Shown: positions 36,540-46,400 of the stretch, one piece after another
Numbering within the stretch: the first letter of the stretch is position 1
Layout of the letters: every line of letters starts with the position of its first letter
Assembly (NCBI GenBank): GCA_947301965.1
Contig: CAMYUM010000009.1
Span: 1 to 59,956 of the forward strand
DNA: 59,956 nt
Origin: an uncultured Azospirillum sp.
Lineage (GTDB): Bacteria; Pseudomonadota; Alphaproteobacteria; RF32; CAG-239
Direction: 5' to 3'
Position numbers and translations under genes: made by a program
The notes under the pieces: generated by a model
Databases searched by the model: none
Told to the model about the DNA's origin: nothing
What the model saw: the letters and a program-made list of their open reading frames with translations, nothing else

Positions 36540-38661
36540 TAACTTCTTCCACAGGTTCGCGGCTCATTTCGGACAATGATTCAACTTTTGCTTCCGGTGC
36601 GACGTTTATTTGTCCGCTCATGACCTTACTTGTACCGATACTTTTTTCTTCCAATGGTAACATCTGCAGTTTTTTGTGAACGATTTCCTCATCATTGTCA
36701 TCATTTAGAGGCTTGGGTTCTCCTTCAGTGGAATCAGCGTCTTCAATAGGCTGCAGTTCAGGCTCGGGCTGAGGAGCGGCAAGGCTGGGATAATTGTTTT
36801 GCTTCCAGGCTTTTAACCATTCAACATACTGTTGATATGATTTTTGCGCGGTATCACTGCTGTAAACAACAGCATTTAACTTCTCAACAATGGCATCTTT
36901 AGTGTTTTTTGAAGATGTTTCACCATTAAATTCAGCACATTTATGATCATTCAGGGCTTGATTGAGAATGTCAGGAACGGCACAAATTGATTTGTTGATG
37001 GTGAACTTGCGGCTGTCGGGAGCAGAAATTGCAACATTTGTGGTTCTGCCGTTTAAGAAAGCATCGGGTTGAGAAACATCGGGTGTTCCGAGCATGTCAT
37101 CCATGCCGCTCAAGCCTTGAATAATGACAGTACTGTCAGCAAGCAGTTCCGATGTTTGTAAAGTTTGCATAAGTTGACTGAGCTTGCCGTACAGGCACAT
37201 GTTTTGCCTGAATTGGGCGCTGCGTTTTTCCATGCTGAAACTTTTTTTGGCCCAAGGCTGTCCGTATTTTGCAACCCATTCATCCATAGGTTTAAGCTTG
37301 CACATGTCATCATATACAAATGTTTCTGACGGCAGGTCAACAAAGATGAAATAGGCTTGTTTGCCTTTGTTGTTGGCAATATCCTGCATTGCAATATCGA
37401 GAGTTTGAAGAGAGTTGATTACATATAACCCGTCATACGAAGTTCCAATCAACGGAGTTTTATCGGGACTGAAGAACTTGTTTAGACGGTTGTATACAAC
37501 CGGAGCAGATTTTTCAAACCAACCGGTGCTCTCTAACCATTGTACCAGTATTACGCCGGCTTTTTCAAAGGCAGAGTATTCGTTGCCGACAAGGGTGTTC
37601 GGGTTACTGATTTTGGTTACACAATGAGAAACATTATTTTCATTATTCTTGCGGCATAGATTGATACCGTGTGACTGATAGGCGTTAATATGGTATCCCT
37701 GAGATTTAAGGTTATCAATCATTTCAGCGTTGGCAAGATTGGCCTCATAATGATTGCGCTGCTTGAAATTCCAATGGCTGTCTTTTTGGATTTGGGTTTG
37801 AATGTTGGCATATTTATCGGTCGGAATGGCAAAATTTAGGCTGTCAGCGGCATTCAAATACGGATTATAGTCATTTACATAAGCATTGGGGAACAGCTTA
37901 AAACCATATTGAGCGTAAAAACCAAGCATAATTGAACGTAATTGGTCGCGGTATACTTTGTTAGCCTGTTCGTCAGAAAGGCTGGAAACATAGCTGTAAG
38001 AAGGAAATCCCGGCAGCATAATGTTTATGAATGCAATATTTTTGTCGTTTTCCGTTTGAGCAGTTGTTTCAGCTTGGAAAATATTAAATTCCGGCTGATG
38101 AGTGTTTTGCTGCATTGATACATAGCAGAAAACGGCGACCAAAATACAAGCGAGAAGAAAACGTATTTTTTTCTTGCCCCAAAGCATAATGATAAAAAAG
38201 AGTATACTGATTATCAACGATATGTAAGTCGGTGATAATCCAAAAAATACCGATGATGTGCCGTAGTCGGAAAATTGATTAAACATTGCCGTTGAAAATA
38301 AATAGATAATACCGGCGGTTAAAAGTCCGAGCATGGTAGTAAAACCTGATAACAGGAAATAAATGATGCCCGTTGTCACGGCTATTATAATCAGGGCTGT
38401 CAGAATATCAGGACGCGGCATCGGAAAAGCAGAAAATATTTTGCCGGCACCTGACGATGAATAAAGCACAAAATCTATACCAAGGAGAGAAACTCCGATA
38501 ATCATGAAGAATATGAGATTGAGCCAATAATTAAGAGCCGGATGTTTTTTTACCCTGCTCCTCGGCGGGCGCGGAGAAGATGACATACGATAACTGGTAA
38601 TCGGGCCTTTAATTTCATTTGAATCGCTAAAACTTGGTTCTTTTCTTTCTGTTGTATTCAT
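36523..38661 (-). CDS. Inner-membrane protein with five TM helices and a periplasmic pseudo-hydrolase-like domain
   Basis: The ATG at 38661 has AAAGG 7 nt upstream and gives 712 residues. Five hydrophobic segments lie between about residues 40 and 190. A large extracytoplasmic domain follows (about 210-620), with a sulfatase/alkaline-phosphatase-like entry (NIAFINIMLPGFPSYSY) but no recognisable catalytic Thr/Ser or metal set. Later parts fit the fold (PLIGTSYDGLYVI, ADSTVIIQGLSGMDDML). The last 100 residues are acidic and proline-rich. The layout resembles the LapC/PbgA (YejM) family, which senses LPS. It overlaps yejE by 17 nt, so all three genes form one operon. Confidence 0.6.
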   Translation of the reverse strand: MNTTERKEPSFSDSNEIKGPITSYRMSSSPRPPRSRVKKHPALNYWLNLIFFMIIGVSLLGIDFVLYSSSGAGKIFSAFPMPRPDILTALIIIAVTTGIIYFLLSGFTTMLGLLTAGIIYLFSTAMFNQFSDYGTSSVFFGLSPTYISLIISILFFIIMLWGKKKIRFLLACILVAVFCYVSMQQNTHQPEFNIFQAETTAQTENDKNIAFINIMLPGFPSYSYVSSLSDEQANKVYRDQLRSIMLGFYAQYGFKLFPNAYVNDYNPYLNAADSLNFAIPTDKYANIQTQIQKDSHWNFKQRNHYEANLANAEMIDNLKSQGYHINAYQSHGINLCRKNNENNVSHCVTKISNPNTLVGNEYSAFEKAGVILVQWLESTGWFEKSAPVVYNRLNKFFSPDKTPLIGTSYDGLYVINSLQTLDIAMQDIANNKGKQAYFIFVDLPSETFVYDDMCKLKPMDEWVAKYGQPWAKKSFSMEKRSAQFRQNMCLYGKLSQLMQTLQTSELLADSTVIIQGLSGMDDMLGTPDVSQPDAFLNGRTTNVAISAPDSRKFTINKSICAVPDILNQALNDHKCAEFNGETSSKNTKDAIVEKLNAVVYSSDTAQKSYQQYVEWLKAWKQNNYPSLAAPQPEPELQPIEDADSTEGEPKPLNDDNDEEIVHKKLQMLPLEEKSIGTSKVMSGQINVAPEAKVESLSEMSREPVEEVNDKEM

Positions 38662-38730
38662 GATTATGCCTTTATAATTTGTTTTAATTGATATCGACAA
38701 TATAACAGGGTTAATAATCTTTTAAAGCAA

Positions 38731-38764
38731 AAACCCTCAAGATTGCACATAATCTTGAGGGTTT
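38731..38764 (-). terminator. Terminator of rpsD
   Basis: A perfect 14-bp inverted repeat (AAACCCTCAAGATT / AATCTTGAGGGTTT) with a 6-nt loop lies just after the rpsD stop and ends in a T run on the minus strand. Confidence 0.88.
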
Positions 38765-38787
38765 GAAATTGTGCGTTAAAACGCAGA

Positions 38788-39402
38788 TTATCTTGAGTAA
38801 AACTCGATAACCATGTTCGGTTCCATAACAGAAGCGTAAGGTACGTCTTCAAATTTAGGAACAAAGGTGTATTTAGCTTCCATCTTTTTGGTATCTACTT
38901 CCAAATATGCAGGAGTTTCATGGAGGTTAGATTCCAAAGAAGCAACAACCATAGCCATCTGTTTTGCACTGTCTTTGACAGAGATAACATCACCAACTTT
39001 AACCATGTAAGAAGGAATGTTTACTCTTTTGCCGTTAACCAAGATGTGTCCGTGGTTAACAAACTGACGAGAAGCAAAAATGGTCGGAACAAATTTGGCT
39101 TTATATACCAAGTTGTCCAAGCGAGATTCCAAAATACCGATTAAGTTCTCGGCGGCGTCACCGCGACGACGAATGGCTTCGGCGTAATATTTGGCAAACT
39201 GTTTCTCGGAAACGTTGCCGTAATATGTTTTTAATCTTTGTTTTGCTTGTAATTGTGCACCGTAGTCAGTCAATTTTTTCTTTCTGGCACCGTGTTGTCC
39301 CGGACCATACTCACGTTTGAGCAACGGGCTCTTCGGATCGCCCCACAAATTGGCATTAAGACTGCGGTTAGTCTTTTTCTTTGCTGTAACAATACTTTTC
39401 AT
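38788..39402 (-). CDS. rpsD: 30S ribosomal protein S4
   Basis: S4 nucleates 30S assembly and in many bacteria represses its own synthesis. The 204 residues include [20 protein letters not shown] at the N-terminus, the S4 RNA-binding domain ([37 protein letters not shown]) and [11 protein letters not shown] near the end. The SD is AAAGGAA. It stands alone here rather than in an S13-S11-S4 operon, as in other alphaproteobacteria. A GC-rich leader precedes it. Confidence 0.98.
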   Translation of the reverse strand: MKSIVTAKKKTNRSLNANLWGDPKSPLLKREYGPGQHGARKKKLTDYGAQLQAKQRLKTYYGNVSEKQFAKYYAEAIRRRGDAAENLIGILESRLDNLVYKAKFVPTIFASRQFVNHGHILVNGKRVNIPSYMVKVGDVISVKDSAKQMAMVVASLESNLHETPAYLEVDTKKMEAKYTFVPKFEDVPYASVMEPNMVIEFYSR

Positions 39403-39500
39403 CGAATTTCCTTTATTTTATTTACGTTATTGTCCCGGTAGTTTTCATTAGAGAAACGGGGCGTTCCGCCGCCCTCTTTCCCGGAAGTGGGTGTAATGTA
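39403..39500 (-). promoter_or_regulatory. GC-rich leader upstream of rpsD
   Basis: In minus-strand sense this AT-flanked segment contains GGGCG-GCGGAA-CGCCC and further paired runs. An autoregulatory S4-binding leader is possible by analogy with other S4 operons, but I see no match to a named motif. Confidence 0.25.
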
Positions 39501-39536
39501 TTATAAATCAAAACAAAATGCAAGAGTTTTTTGAAG

Positions 39537-40262
39537 CTATTTTTTCTCAACTTCATCAGGAGAGACGATACCGCCGGAAATTATGAATTTGAGAGCTTCT
39601 TCAACAGTCATGTCCAAATAAACCAAATCTTTTTTGGGCATGAAAATCAAAAATCCGGAAGTCGGGTTCGGTGTGGTAGGTACAAACACATTGACCATCT
39701 CTTGTTTTAAAATATCTTTTACTTCACCTTCCGTGTCAGTGCTGACAAGTCCCAAAATCCAAATACCCTTGCGCGGATATTCCAGCAATACTACTTTTGA
39801 AAATGCGGAAGTTTTGTCGGAAAGAAAAGTTTCAAACACCTTTTTTAATAGAGAATATACCGTGGAAATCAGCGGTATGCGTTTAACAATCCAGTCGCCG
39901 AGGCGAATGAAAAATTTGCCGATAAAGCCGGCGGCAAACATACCGATTAAGGTCATAACCAAAATCAAAACAATAATGCCGAGCCCGGGTATGGTAAAAG
40001 GCAATGTATCGTAGTAAGAACGTAATTGCGGCGGCAAAAGTTTGCTGACACCGGTGTCTACCCATAAAATAACTTTATAGGCAACATAAAAAGTCATGGC
40101 AACCGGTGCGGTTACTAAGATACCGGTAAAAAAGTATGCACGGAGTTTGGCTCCGAGTTTCATAAATGCGCGGTTTTCTTTTTGTCTTTTGATTTCAGCG
40201 GTGCGAATTTCCTGAATGCGCCCTGCTCTTTTGTGTACATTTTTAGAATGTTTTTTTACCAT
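39537..40262 (-). CDS. DUF502 family inner-membrane protein
   Basis: The protein has a basic cytoplasmic N-terminus. Two membrane helices follow (FFTGILVTAPVAMTFYVAYKVI and PGLGIIVLILVMTLIGMFAAG), then a soluble domain with VFVPTTPNPTSGFLIFMPKKDLV. This last motif is the hallmark of DUF502. Its function is not established. GAGGG 7 nt upstream lies inside the end of recJ, and the start is 1 nt after the recJ stop, so the two genes are translationally linked. Confidence 0.9.
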   Translation of the reverse strand: MVKKHSKNVHKRAGRIQEIRTAEIKRQKENRAFMKLGAKLRAYFFTGILVTAPVAMTFYVAYKVILWVDTGVSKLLPPQLRSYYDTLPFTIPGLGIIVLILVMTLIGMFAAGFIGKFFIRLGDWIVKRIPLISTVYSLLKKVFETFLSDKTSAFSKVVLLEYPRKGIWILGLVSTDTEGEVKDILKQEMVNVFVPTTPNPTSGFLIFMPKKDLVYLDMTVEEALKFIISGGIVSPDEVEKK

Positions 40263-40263
40263 G

Positions 40264-42030
40264 TCATGCCCTCATTGCATCATCAATTATAAATTGTGTT
40301 TGGTTGCGTCCCTGCCAGTTGTCGCGACGCAAATTTCCGACTAAATTAAAACTTTGTCCCGCACCATTCAGCAAAGCTTTACCCATCTCGTTATCGGCAC
40401 AGCGAAACGCCATAGCTTTGAGGCTTCCGCCATTTAAAGAGGCCAGAAAGCAACGCACATGTCCGGAGCCGACAATTGATGACTTGGTGACAAGAGCATT
40501 GCTAAGCATAAGTCTGGGTTCGGGATTGCCTGATCCGTAGGGAGCTAACGCCTCAAGTTTGTCAATAAAATCTACCCCTGCGGCCGATATATCAATACTT
40601 CCGTCAATTTCCAAAACCGGAGTGAGAGTTTGTTCTTGCATTATATTTTGAATATATTCACCGGCAAATTTACGGAATTCTTCAATTTTATCTTGTTCTA
40701 AAGAAAATCCTGCCGCCATAATATGTCCGCCGCCTTGGGTTAAAATACCCTGCTCTTTGGCTTTCATAATCAAAGCACCGATATCAAGCCCGGGAACGGA
40801 ACGTGCAGAACCTTTGACTTCATCAGGCTCTACAGACATTACAAATGACGGAAGATTATAACGTTCACGAAGTTTTCCGGCAACAATGCCGATTACCCCT
40901 TGATGCCAATCGTTTCCATAAACAAAGGCCATGGGATAGCTTTGAGGGGTGCCTTCCAGAATTTCTATAGCTTGCAAAAGAACATAGGCTTCTATCTCTT
41001 TGCGTTGATTGTTAAATCCGTCCAATTTTTCCGCCAATGAAGCGGCTTCAAAATCATCTTTGCTGCATAATAGCTTGTTCCCCAATGACGAATCCCCTAC
41101 ACGTCCGCCGGCATTGATGCGCGGTCCGAGAATATATCCTAAATGGTAGCTGGTCGGAGCTTCGTTGATTGATGATTTGTCGATTAGTGCTTTTATTCCG
41201 ACGTTTTGACGGTGAGCCATAACAGTTAATCCCTGCCGTACAAAAGCACGATTAAGCCCCAATAAAGGAACAACATCACAGACTGTACCCAAAGCCACCA
41301 AGTCAAGCCATTGTTTTAAATCAGGTTCATTGCGGTTTTGATAAAAACCTTGATTGCGCAAGTGGCGGTTGACGGCAACAATAGTCATAAACGCAACACC
41401 GACGGCAGCCATGTATTTTAAATAAGGATAATTGTTTTCTTCGTCGAGGCGCTTGGGGTTAACAACAGCATAGACATTAGGCAATTTTTGTTCTGCCTGA
41501 TGGTGATCAATAACTATTGTCGGAAGGTCATGTTGAGTGGCATAATCCAAAACATCAAAAGCGGTGGTACCGCAATCCACGGTTATTAAAAGTTCGGCTC
41601 CGCAGGCAATAAACTCATCAACAGCTTTGATACTCGGACCGTATCCTTCATCTCTTTCGGGAATATGTATAAGGGGTTGAAGTCCGACACTTTCTAAAAA
41701 CAGACGTAATACCGATGATGAGGTTGCGCCGTCAACATCATAGTCTCCGATTATGGCAATTTTTCCGGATTTTATTATTGTTTCGGCGATGCGAACAGCC
41801 GCTTTTTCCATATCTTTTAAAACATAAGGATCGGGCATCAGTTTTTGAAGTTTGGGGTCGAGAAAATCGGGAATATCATCACCGACAATATTGCGTCCGG
41901 CAAGTATTTTGGCAATTAAAAAGGGAATATTGTATTTTTGTGCCGCCATCTCAACAGTACGATCATCAGGAGACAGAAATTTCCAGATGTTACCGTTCAG
42001 AGATTTTTGAGAGGCAAAATCAATTTCCAC
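40264..42030 (-). CDS. recJ: Single-stranded-DNA-specific exonuclease RecJ
   Basis: RecJ degrades single-stranded DNA 5' to 3' in recombination and mismatch repair. The DHH-phosphoesterase motifs are present: IGDYDVDGATSSS, ITVDCGT and VIDHHQAEQKLPN. The DHHA1 part contains GGGHIMAAGF. The 588-residue length is normal. The start is a GTG with AAAGG 7 nt upstream. It is followed by the DUF502 gene and preceded by an OmpA-like lipoprotein gene 14 nt away. Confidence 0.96.
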   Translation of the reverse strand: MEIDFASQKSLNGNIWKFLSPDDRTVEMAAQKYNIPFLIAKILAGRNIVGDDIPDFLDPKLQKLMPDPYVLKDMEKAAVRIAETIIKSGKIAIIGDYDVDGATSSSVLRLFLESVGLQPLIHIPERDEGYGPSIKAVDEFIACGAELLITVDCGTTAFDVLDYATQHDLPTIVIDHHQAEQKLPNVYAVVNPKRLDEENNYPYLKYMAAVGVAFMTIVAVNRHLRNQGFYQNRNEPDLKQWLDLVALGTVCDVVPLLGLNRAFVRQGLTVMAHRQNVGIKALIDKSSINEAPTSYHLGYILGPRINAGGRVGDSSLGNKLLCSKDDFEAASLAEKLDGFNNQRKEIEAYVLLQAIEILEGTPQSYPMAFVYGNDWHQGVIGIVAGKLRERYNLPSFVMSVEPDEVKGSARSVPGLDIGALIMKAKEQGILTQGGGHIMAAGFSLEQDKIEEFRKFAGEYIQNIMQEQTLTPVLEIDGSIDISAAGVDFIDKLEALAPYGSGNPEPRLMLSNALVTKSSIVGSGHVRCFLASLNGGSLKAMAFRCADNEMGKALLNGAGQSFNLVGNLRRDNWQGRNQTQFIIDDAMRA

Positions 42031-42044
42031 TTTGCAAACCTTTG

Positions 42045-42698
42045 TTAGTAGCTGATATAGATTTCAGCACGACGATTTAAACGTTCTCCTTCGGGCATAG
42101 CTTCACTATAAAGAGGATAGCGGTCAGACAAGGCTTCTACGGTTATATTACTACCCTTGACGCCGGCACGACGTAAGGCGGCGGCAACACTTTGAGCACG
42201 TTTCAGCGATGTGCGGAAGTTGATAACTTTATGTTCGGAAATACTGGTGTCTTTGGTGCGACTTGAGGCATGACCGTAAACATGAATTTGAGCATTGTGC
42301 TGTTTTGCCAATTTTGCTATTTGAGCAATTTTGCGGCGATATGCCGGACTGACCGAACTGCTGCCGTTATCAAATAAAACGGTTAAAGCCTGGTAGTTTA
42401 CGCTTGGAACGTAGCTTTTCGGGGTTTCGCGAACAATCGGAATCGATTTTTTAAGTCTGGGAGCTTTTTCCTCTTTAAGCTCAGGCATAAGCGGAACTTT
42501 GGCAACAGTAGTTGTGGTAGAGGAGTCACTGTAGTTGGCATTTTTTACATCTGATGGTATGGTTTTGCTGGAAGATATGTGTATAGGTTGGTAGTGGGCC
42601 TCTTCTTCTATCGGCTGTTGTTCAACCTTTTGGGTTGAAGAACAAGCAGTTAGCAAAGCAAGTGCAGACAACAATGAAACTAATTTTAAGTGCGACAT
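42045..42698 (-). CDS. OmpA-family peptidoglycan-binding lipoprotein
   Basis: A lipobox LLTAC lies at about residues 15-19, so this is probably an outer-membrane lipoprotein. A low-complexity linker follows to about residue 115, then an OmpA C-terminal domain. The domain signs are TVLFDNGSSSVSPAYRRKIAQIA, the VYGHASSRT segment replacing the usual GHTD, and RAQSVAAALRRAGV and NRRAEIYISY near the end. Such proteins tie the outer membrane to peptidoglycan. GAGGG lies upstream. Confidence 0.85.
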   Translation of the reverse strand: MSHLKLVSLLSALALLTACSSTQKVEQQPIEEEAHYQPIHISSSKTIPSDVKNANYSDSSTTTTVAKVPLMPELKEEKAPRLKKSIPIVRETPKSYVPSVNYQALTVLFDNGSSSVSPAYRRKIAQIAKLAKQHNAQIHVYGHASSRTKDTSISEHKVINFRTSLKRAQSVAAALRRAGVKGSNITVEALSDRYPLYSEAMPEGERLNRRAEIYISY

Positions 42699-42860
42699 AA
42701 TCAGTAACCCTCTTATATAATGATACTTATTTACTCATAACTTAATTATGAAACATTGACAAGAACAAAATCACAACGTTGAATAAAAATTAAAAAACAT
42801 TGTATTTCAAAAAATATTATTATATCATTTCGACTAGTGTTGTGTTTTTTGGAGGTAAAA

Positions 42861-43430
42861 ATGCGTAAGTTACTAGCAGCTACCGTTATAGTATTGGCTT
42901 TGGCCGCATGTTGGAAGTCAGAGTCTTTAAAAAGCGAAAAGTTAAGTATTGCTGATGCCGACGGTACTAAAGCAGAATATAAAGTTGAGTTGGCCCAAAC
43001 CGAAAAAGAGATGAGTAAAGGGCTAATGTTCCGTGAAAGCCTCAAGAATAATGCCGGAATGTTGTTTGCTCTTTGGAAAGTGGGCGAAGAAAGTGCAATG
43101 TGGATGAAAAATACCAAAATTTCATTAGATATGCTTTTTATTGATAAAGACGGAATGATTTATTGGATTTATGAAAACGCAGAACCTAATTCAACAAAAC
43201 TGATTATACCTCCGTATCCGGCTTATGCCGTTTTAGAGATTAATGGCGGTGAAACACAAAAACACGGTATTAAGTTGGGTGATGTTGTAAAATGCTCATG
43301 GTTTGAAACTGCGGCAGTTGCTGAGGATCAGCCCGTGGTTGAAGCCGAAGCAGTTGAGGCTCCGGTTGAGGAAACCGTAGAAAAAGTTGCCGATGAAGCG
43401 GAAAAACCGGCTCCGAAGTCTCTTGATTAA
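42861..43430 (+). CDS. DUF192 family lipoprotein
   Basis: The ATG at 42861 has GGAGG upstream. The signal ends in a lipobox LALAAC (Cys about residue 17). The DUF192 core is complete: EKEMSKGLMFRESL, GMLFALWKVGEESAMWMKNTKISLDMLFID and AVLEINGGETQKHGIKLGDVV. Its function is not established. After residue 155 there is an acidic tail of Val, Glu and Ala (VVEAEAVEAPVEETVEKV), unlike most members. Confidence 0.85.
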   Translation: MRKLLAATVIVLALAACWKSESLKSEKLSIADADGTKAEYKVELAQTEKEMSKGLMFRESLKNNAGMLFALWKVGEESAMWMKNTKISLDMLFIDKDGMIYWIYENAEPNSTKLIIPPYPAYAVLEINGGETQKHGIKLGDVVKCSWFETAAVAEDQPVVEAEAVEAPVEETVEKVADEAEKPAPKSLD

Positions 43431-43452
43431 AAAAAGATTTTAGGTCATTAGA

Positions 43453-43479
43453 GGGTGACATTTGTCACCCTTTTTTTTT
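43453..43479 (+). terminator. Terminator of the DUF192 gene
   Basis: The stem GGGTGACA / TGTCACCC with a TT loop is followed by nine T residues. Confidence 0.92.
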
Positions 43480-43487
43480 GCGCATTT

Positions 43488-46400
43488 TCAGAGATTGATG
43501 AGTTTGATGATAAAATTACGGATTGTTTCCAATCGTTGAGTATATTGGTCCAAATCACGAGCAATGAATATTTTTTGATCGGGGCGAACTTTGATACTTC
43601 CGCCGGAACGGGAAATTAAATCAACCAGCTTTTCCGGGGATTTGAAATTATTGTTATGAAAACCGATTACAAAACCTTTGGCACCGGCATCAATACGCTC
43701 GATATTGGCTTGACGGCACAATTGTTTGATTTCAACCGTTTTAAGTAAGTTTTCGACTTCAGGGGGAATTGGTCCAAAGCGATCGACCAGTTCTTCACGC
43801 ATATCTAACAGTTCTTCCGGCTTTTCAAGCGAACCGATACGCTTGTATAAACCCAAACGCACTCCCAAATCATGAACGTAGTTTTCAGAAATCATAATCG
43901 GAACGCCGGTAATAATTTGCGGGCTCCAATCGGTTGCGGATTTTTCTTCAAGCTTTTCACCATTTTTAATACGCATTATTTCTTCTTCAAGCATATGGTG
44001 ATAAAGTGCTATACCGACATCTTTGATATGACCGGATTGTTCTTCACCCAAAACATTGCCGGAGCCGCGAATATCCATGTCATGACTGGCAAGAGAGAAC
44101 CCTGCTCCTAAACTATCCAAAGCTTGTAAGATGCTTAAACGACGTTCGGCAATCGGTTTGAGCATTTTGTGTTGAGGAATGGTAAAGTAGCAATAACCGC
44201 GAACTTTTGAGCGTCCGATACGTCCGCGAAGCTGGTATAATTGAGCCAGACCGAACATATCGGCACGATAAACAATCATGGTATTAACCGAAGGCATATC
44301 AATTCCGGACTCAATAATAGTTGTAGAAAGGAGAATATCGCCTTTTTTATCGACAAAAGAGTTCATTACATCTTCAAGCTGTTTGACCGGCATTTGTCCG
44401 TGAGCAACCAAAATTTTGATATCGGGAGCAATTTCTTTTAAGATTTTTTGTACTTCGGGAATGTCGGAAACACGAGGACAAACCACAAAAGTCTGTCCGC
44501 CACGGAACTTTTCACGATAGATGGCTTCTTTTATCATCACACGGTCAAAAGGCATTACAAAAGTGCGAGCAGCTAACCGATCAACCGGAGGAGTAGCTAT
44601 AATACTCAGTTGCTTTACGCCGGTTAGTGATAGTTGTAAAGTGCGAGGTATCGGGGTGGCTGTTAATGTTAAAACATGTACATCATCTTTTAAGGCTTTT
44701 AGTTTTTCTTTGTGGGCGACGCCAAAATGCTGTTCTTCATCAATAATCAAAAGTCCGAGATTGTTGAATTCAATATTATCTGACAAAAGCGCGTGGGTGC
44801 CGATGACAATGTCAACAGAACCGTCTTTCATACCGGCCTTGATTTTGCGGGCTTCGGTAACTGTGGTCAGACGCGATAGCATGGCAACCTTAAGCGGAAA
44901 ACCGTTCATACGTTGCAAGAAATTGAGGTAATGTTGGCGTGCCAGTAACGTGGTCGGGACAATCAAAGCAACCTGCCCTCCGGACATAGCTACGGTAAAA
45001 GCTGCACGCAAAGCGACTTCAGTCTTGCCAAATCCGACATCGCCGCAAATCAGTCTGTCCATAGGAATTCCGGCGGAAAGATCAGCCATAACATCATTAA
45101 TAGCATTGAGTTGGTCATCTGTTTCATTATAAGGAAAACCGGAGCAAAACTCATCATACATTCCGTCGGAAGCAATATATGTTTCAGCCTTTTTGAGCTG
45201 ACGTCGTGCAGCAATGGCAATGAGTTTTTCGGCTAGTTCGTGAATGCGTTTTTTAACCTTGGCTTTTTTAGCTTCCCAAGCCATACCGCCCAACGTGTCA
45301 AGCTGAATGTTTTCATCATCGGCTCCGTAGCGAGAAACCATTTCAATATTTTCAACCGGAACAAATAATTTGTCATCATTGGCATAAACTATTTTTAAGC
45401 AATCGTGGTCGGCACCGCCGGCAGAAATATTTTCAAGTCCCATAAAACGCCCGATACCGTGTTCAATGTGAACCACGAGTTCTCCGATGTTTAATGATGA
45501 AACATCGGCAATAAAGTCTTTTGATGATACCTTATGAGAAGTATGACGGTTTTGTCTGGGACCGAATATGTCTTGTTCGGATATAAAATAAAAATCTTGG
45601 TTACGAAAACCATGTTGCAAACCAAGAACTATAAGTACTGTACTGCTTTGAGATTTTAGGCAGGCATCATGCCAATTATCAGCCAACGAGAGATTGAGTT
45701 TTAAGTTATTATTTGATGTTGCTTCATTTAATAAAGTAAAAATACGTTCGCGAGATCCGGCAGTGTAGCAGCAAATAAAGCGGGATAATTTGCCATATTC
45801 GGTGAGCGAATTTAGAAGTTCGGTATAGACTTGTGACGGAGTAATGTTTTTGGCTGATGAAAAATCGCGGCAGGGAATTGTTGCGGCATCAATATTGCTA
45901 TCGCTTTGAGGCAGATTGAGAGAAGTAAGTTGCAAGTCGACTTTAGGTAAAATGTCTTTGGGTTGCAAAAACATTTGTTCCGGCGGTACGGGGCGATAAG
46001 TGTCGACCTCATTTTGCGGGGTTTTCAAAGACAAGGCCTCAAGTCTTGCCTGGTAATGGTCAATAATGCCGTCATTCTTGGCTTGCATGGCAGCTTCGGC
46101 ATTGCGTCCGAAAATAATTGTAGCCTGCGGTAGATAGTCAAATAATGCGGGTAATGTGTCTTCATAGAAAAACGGAAGCCAATTTTCCATGCCCATATAT
46201 TTTTTGGAATTGGAAACAGCTTCGTATATTTCGTCGTCTTTACAAGCGGCACCGAATTTTTCACGGTAGTGAGAACGAAAACTTTTGATGGTGTTTTCAT
46301 CCAATATAACTTCGCCGGCTGCTTGAAAAGTGTAATGACTTTTCTCTCCGGTAGTGCGTTGAGTTAAGACATCAAAGGTGCGGATTTTTTCAATTTCGTC

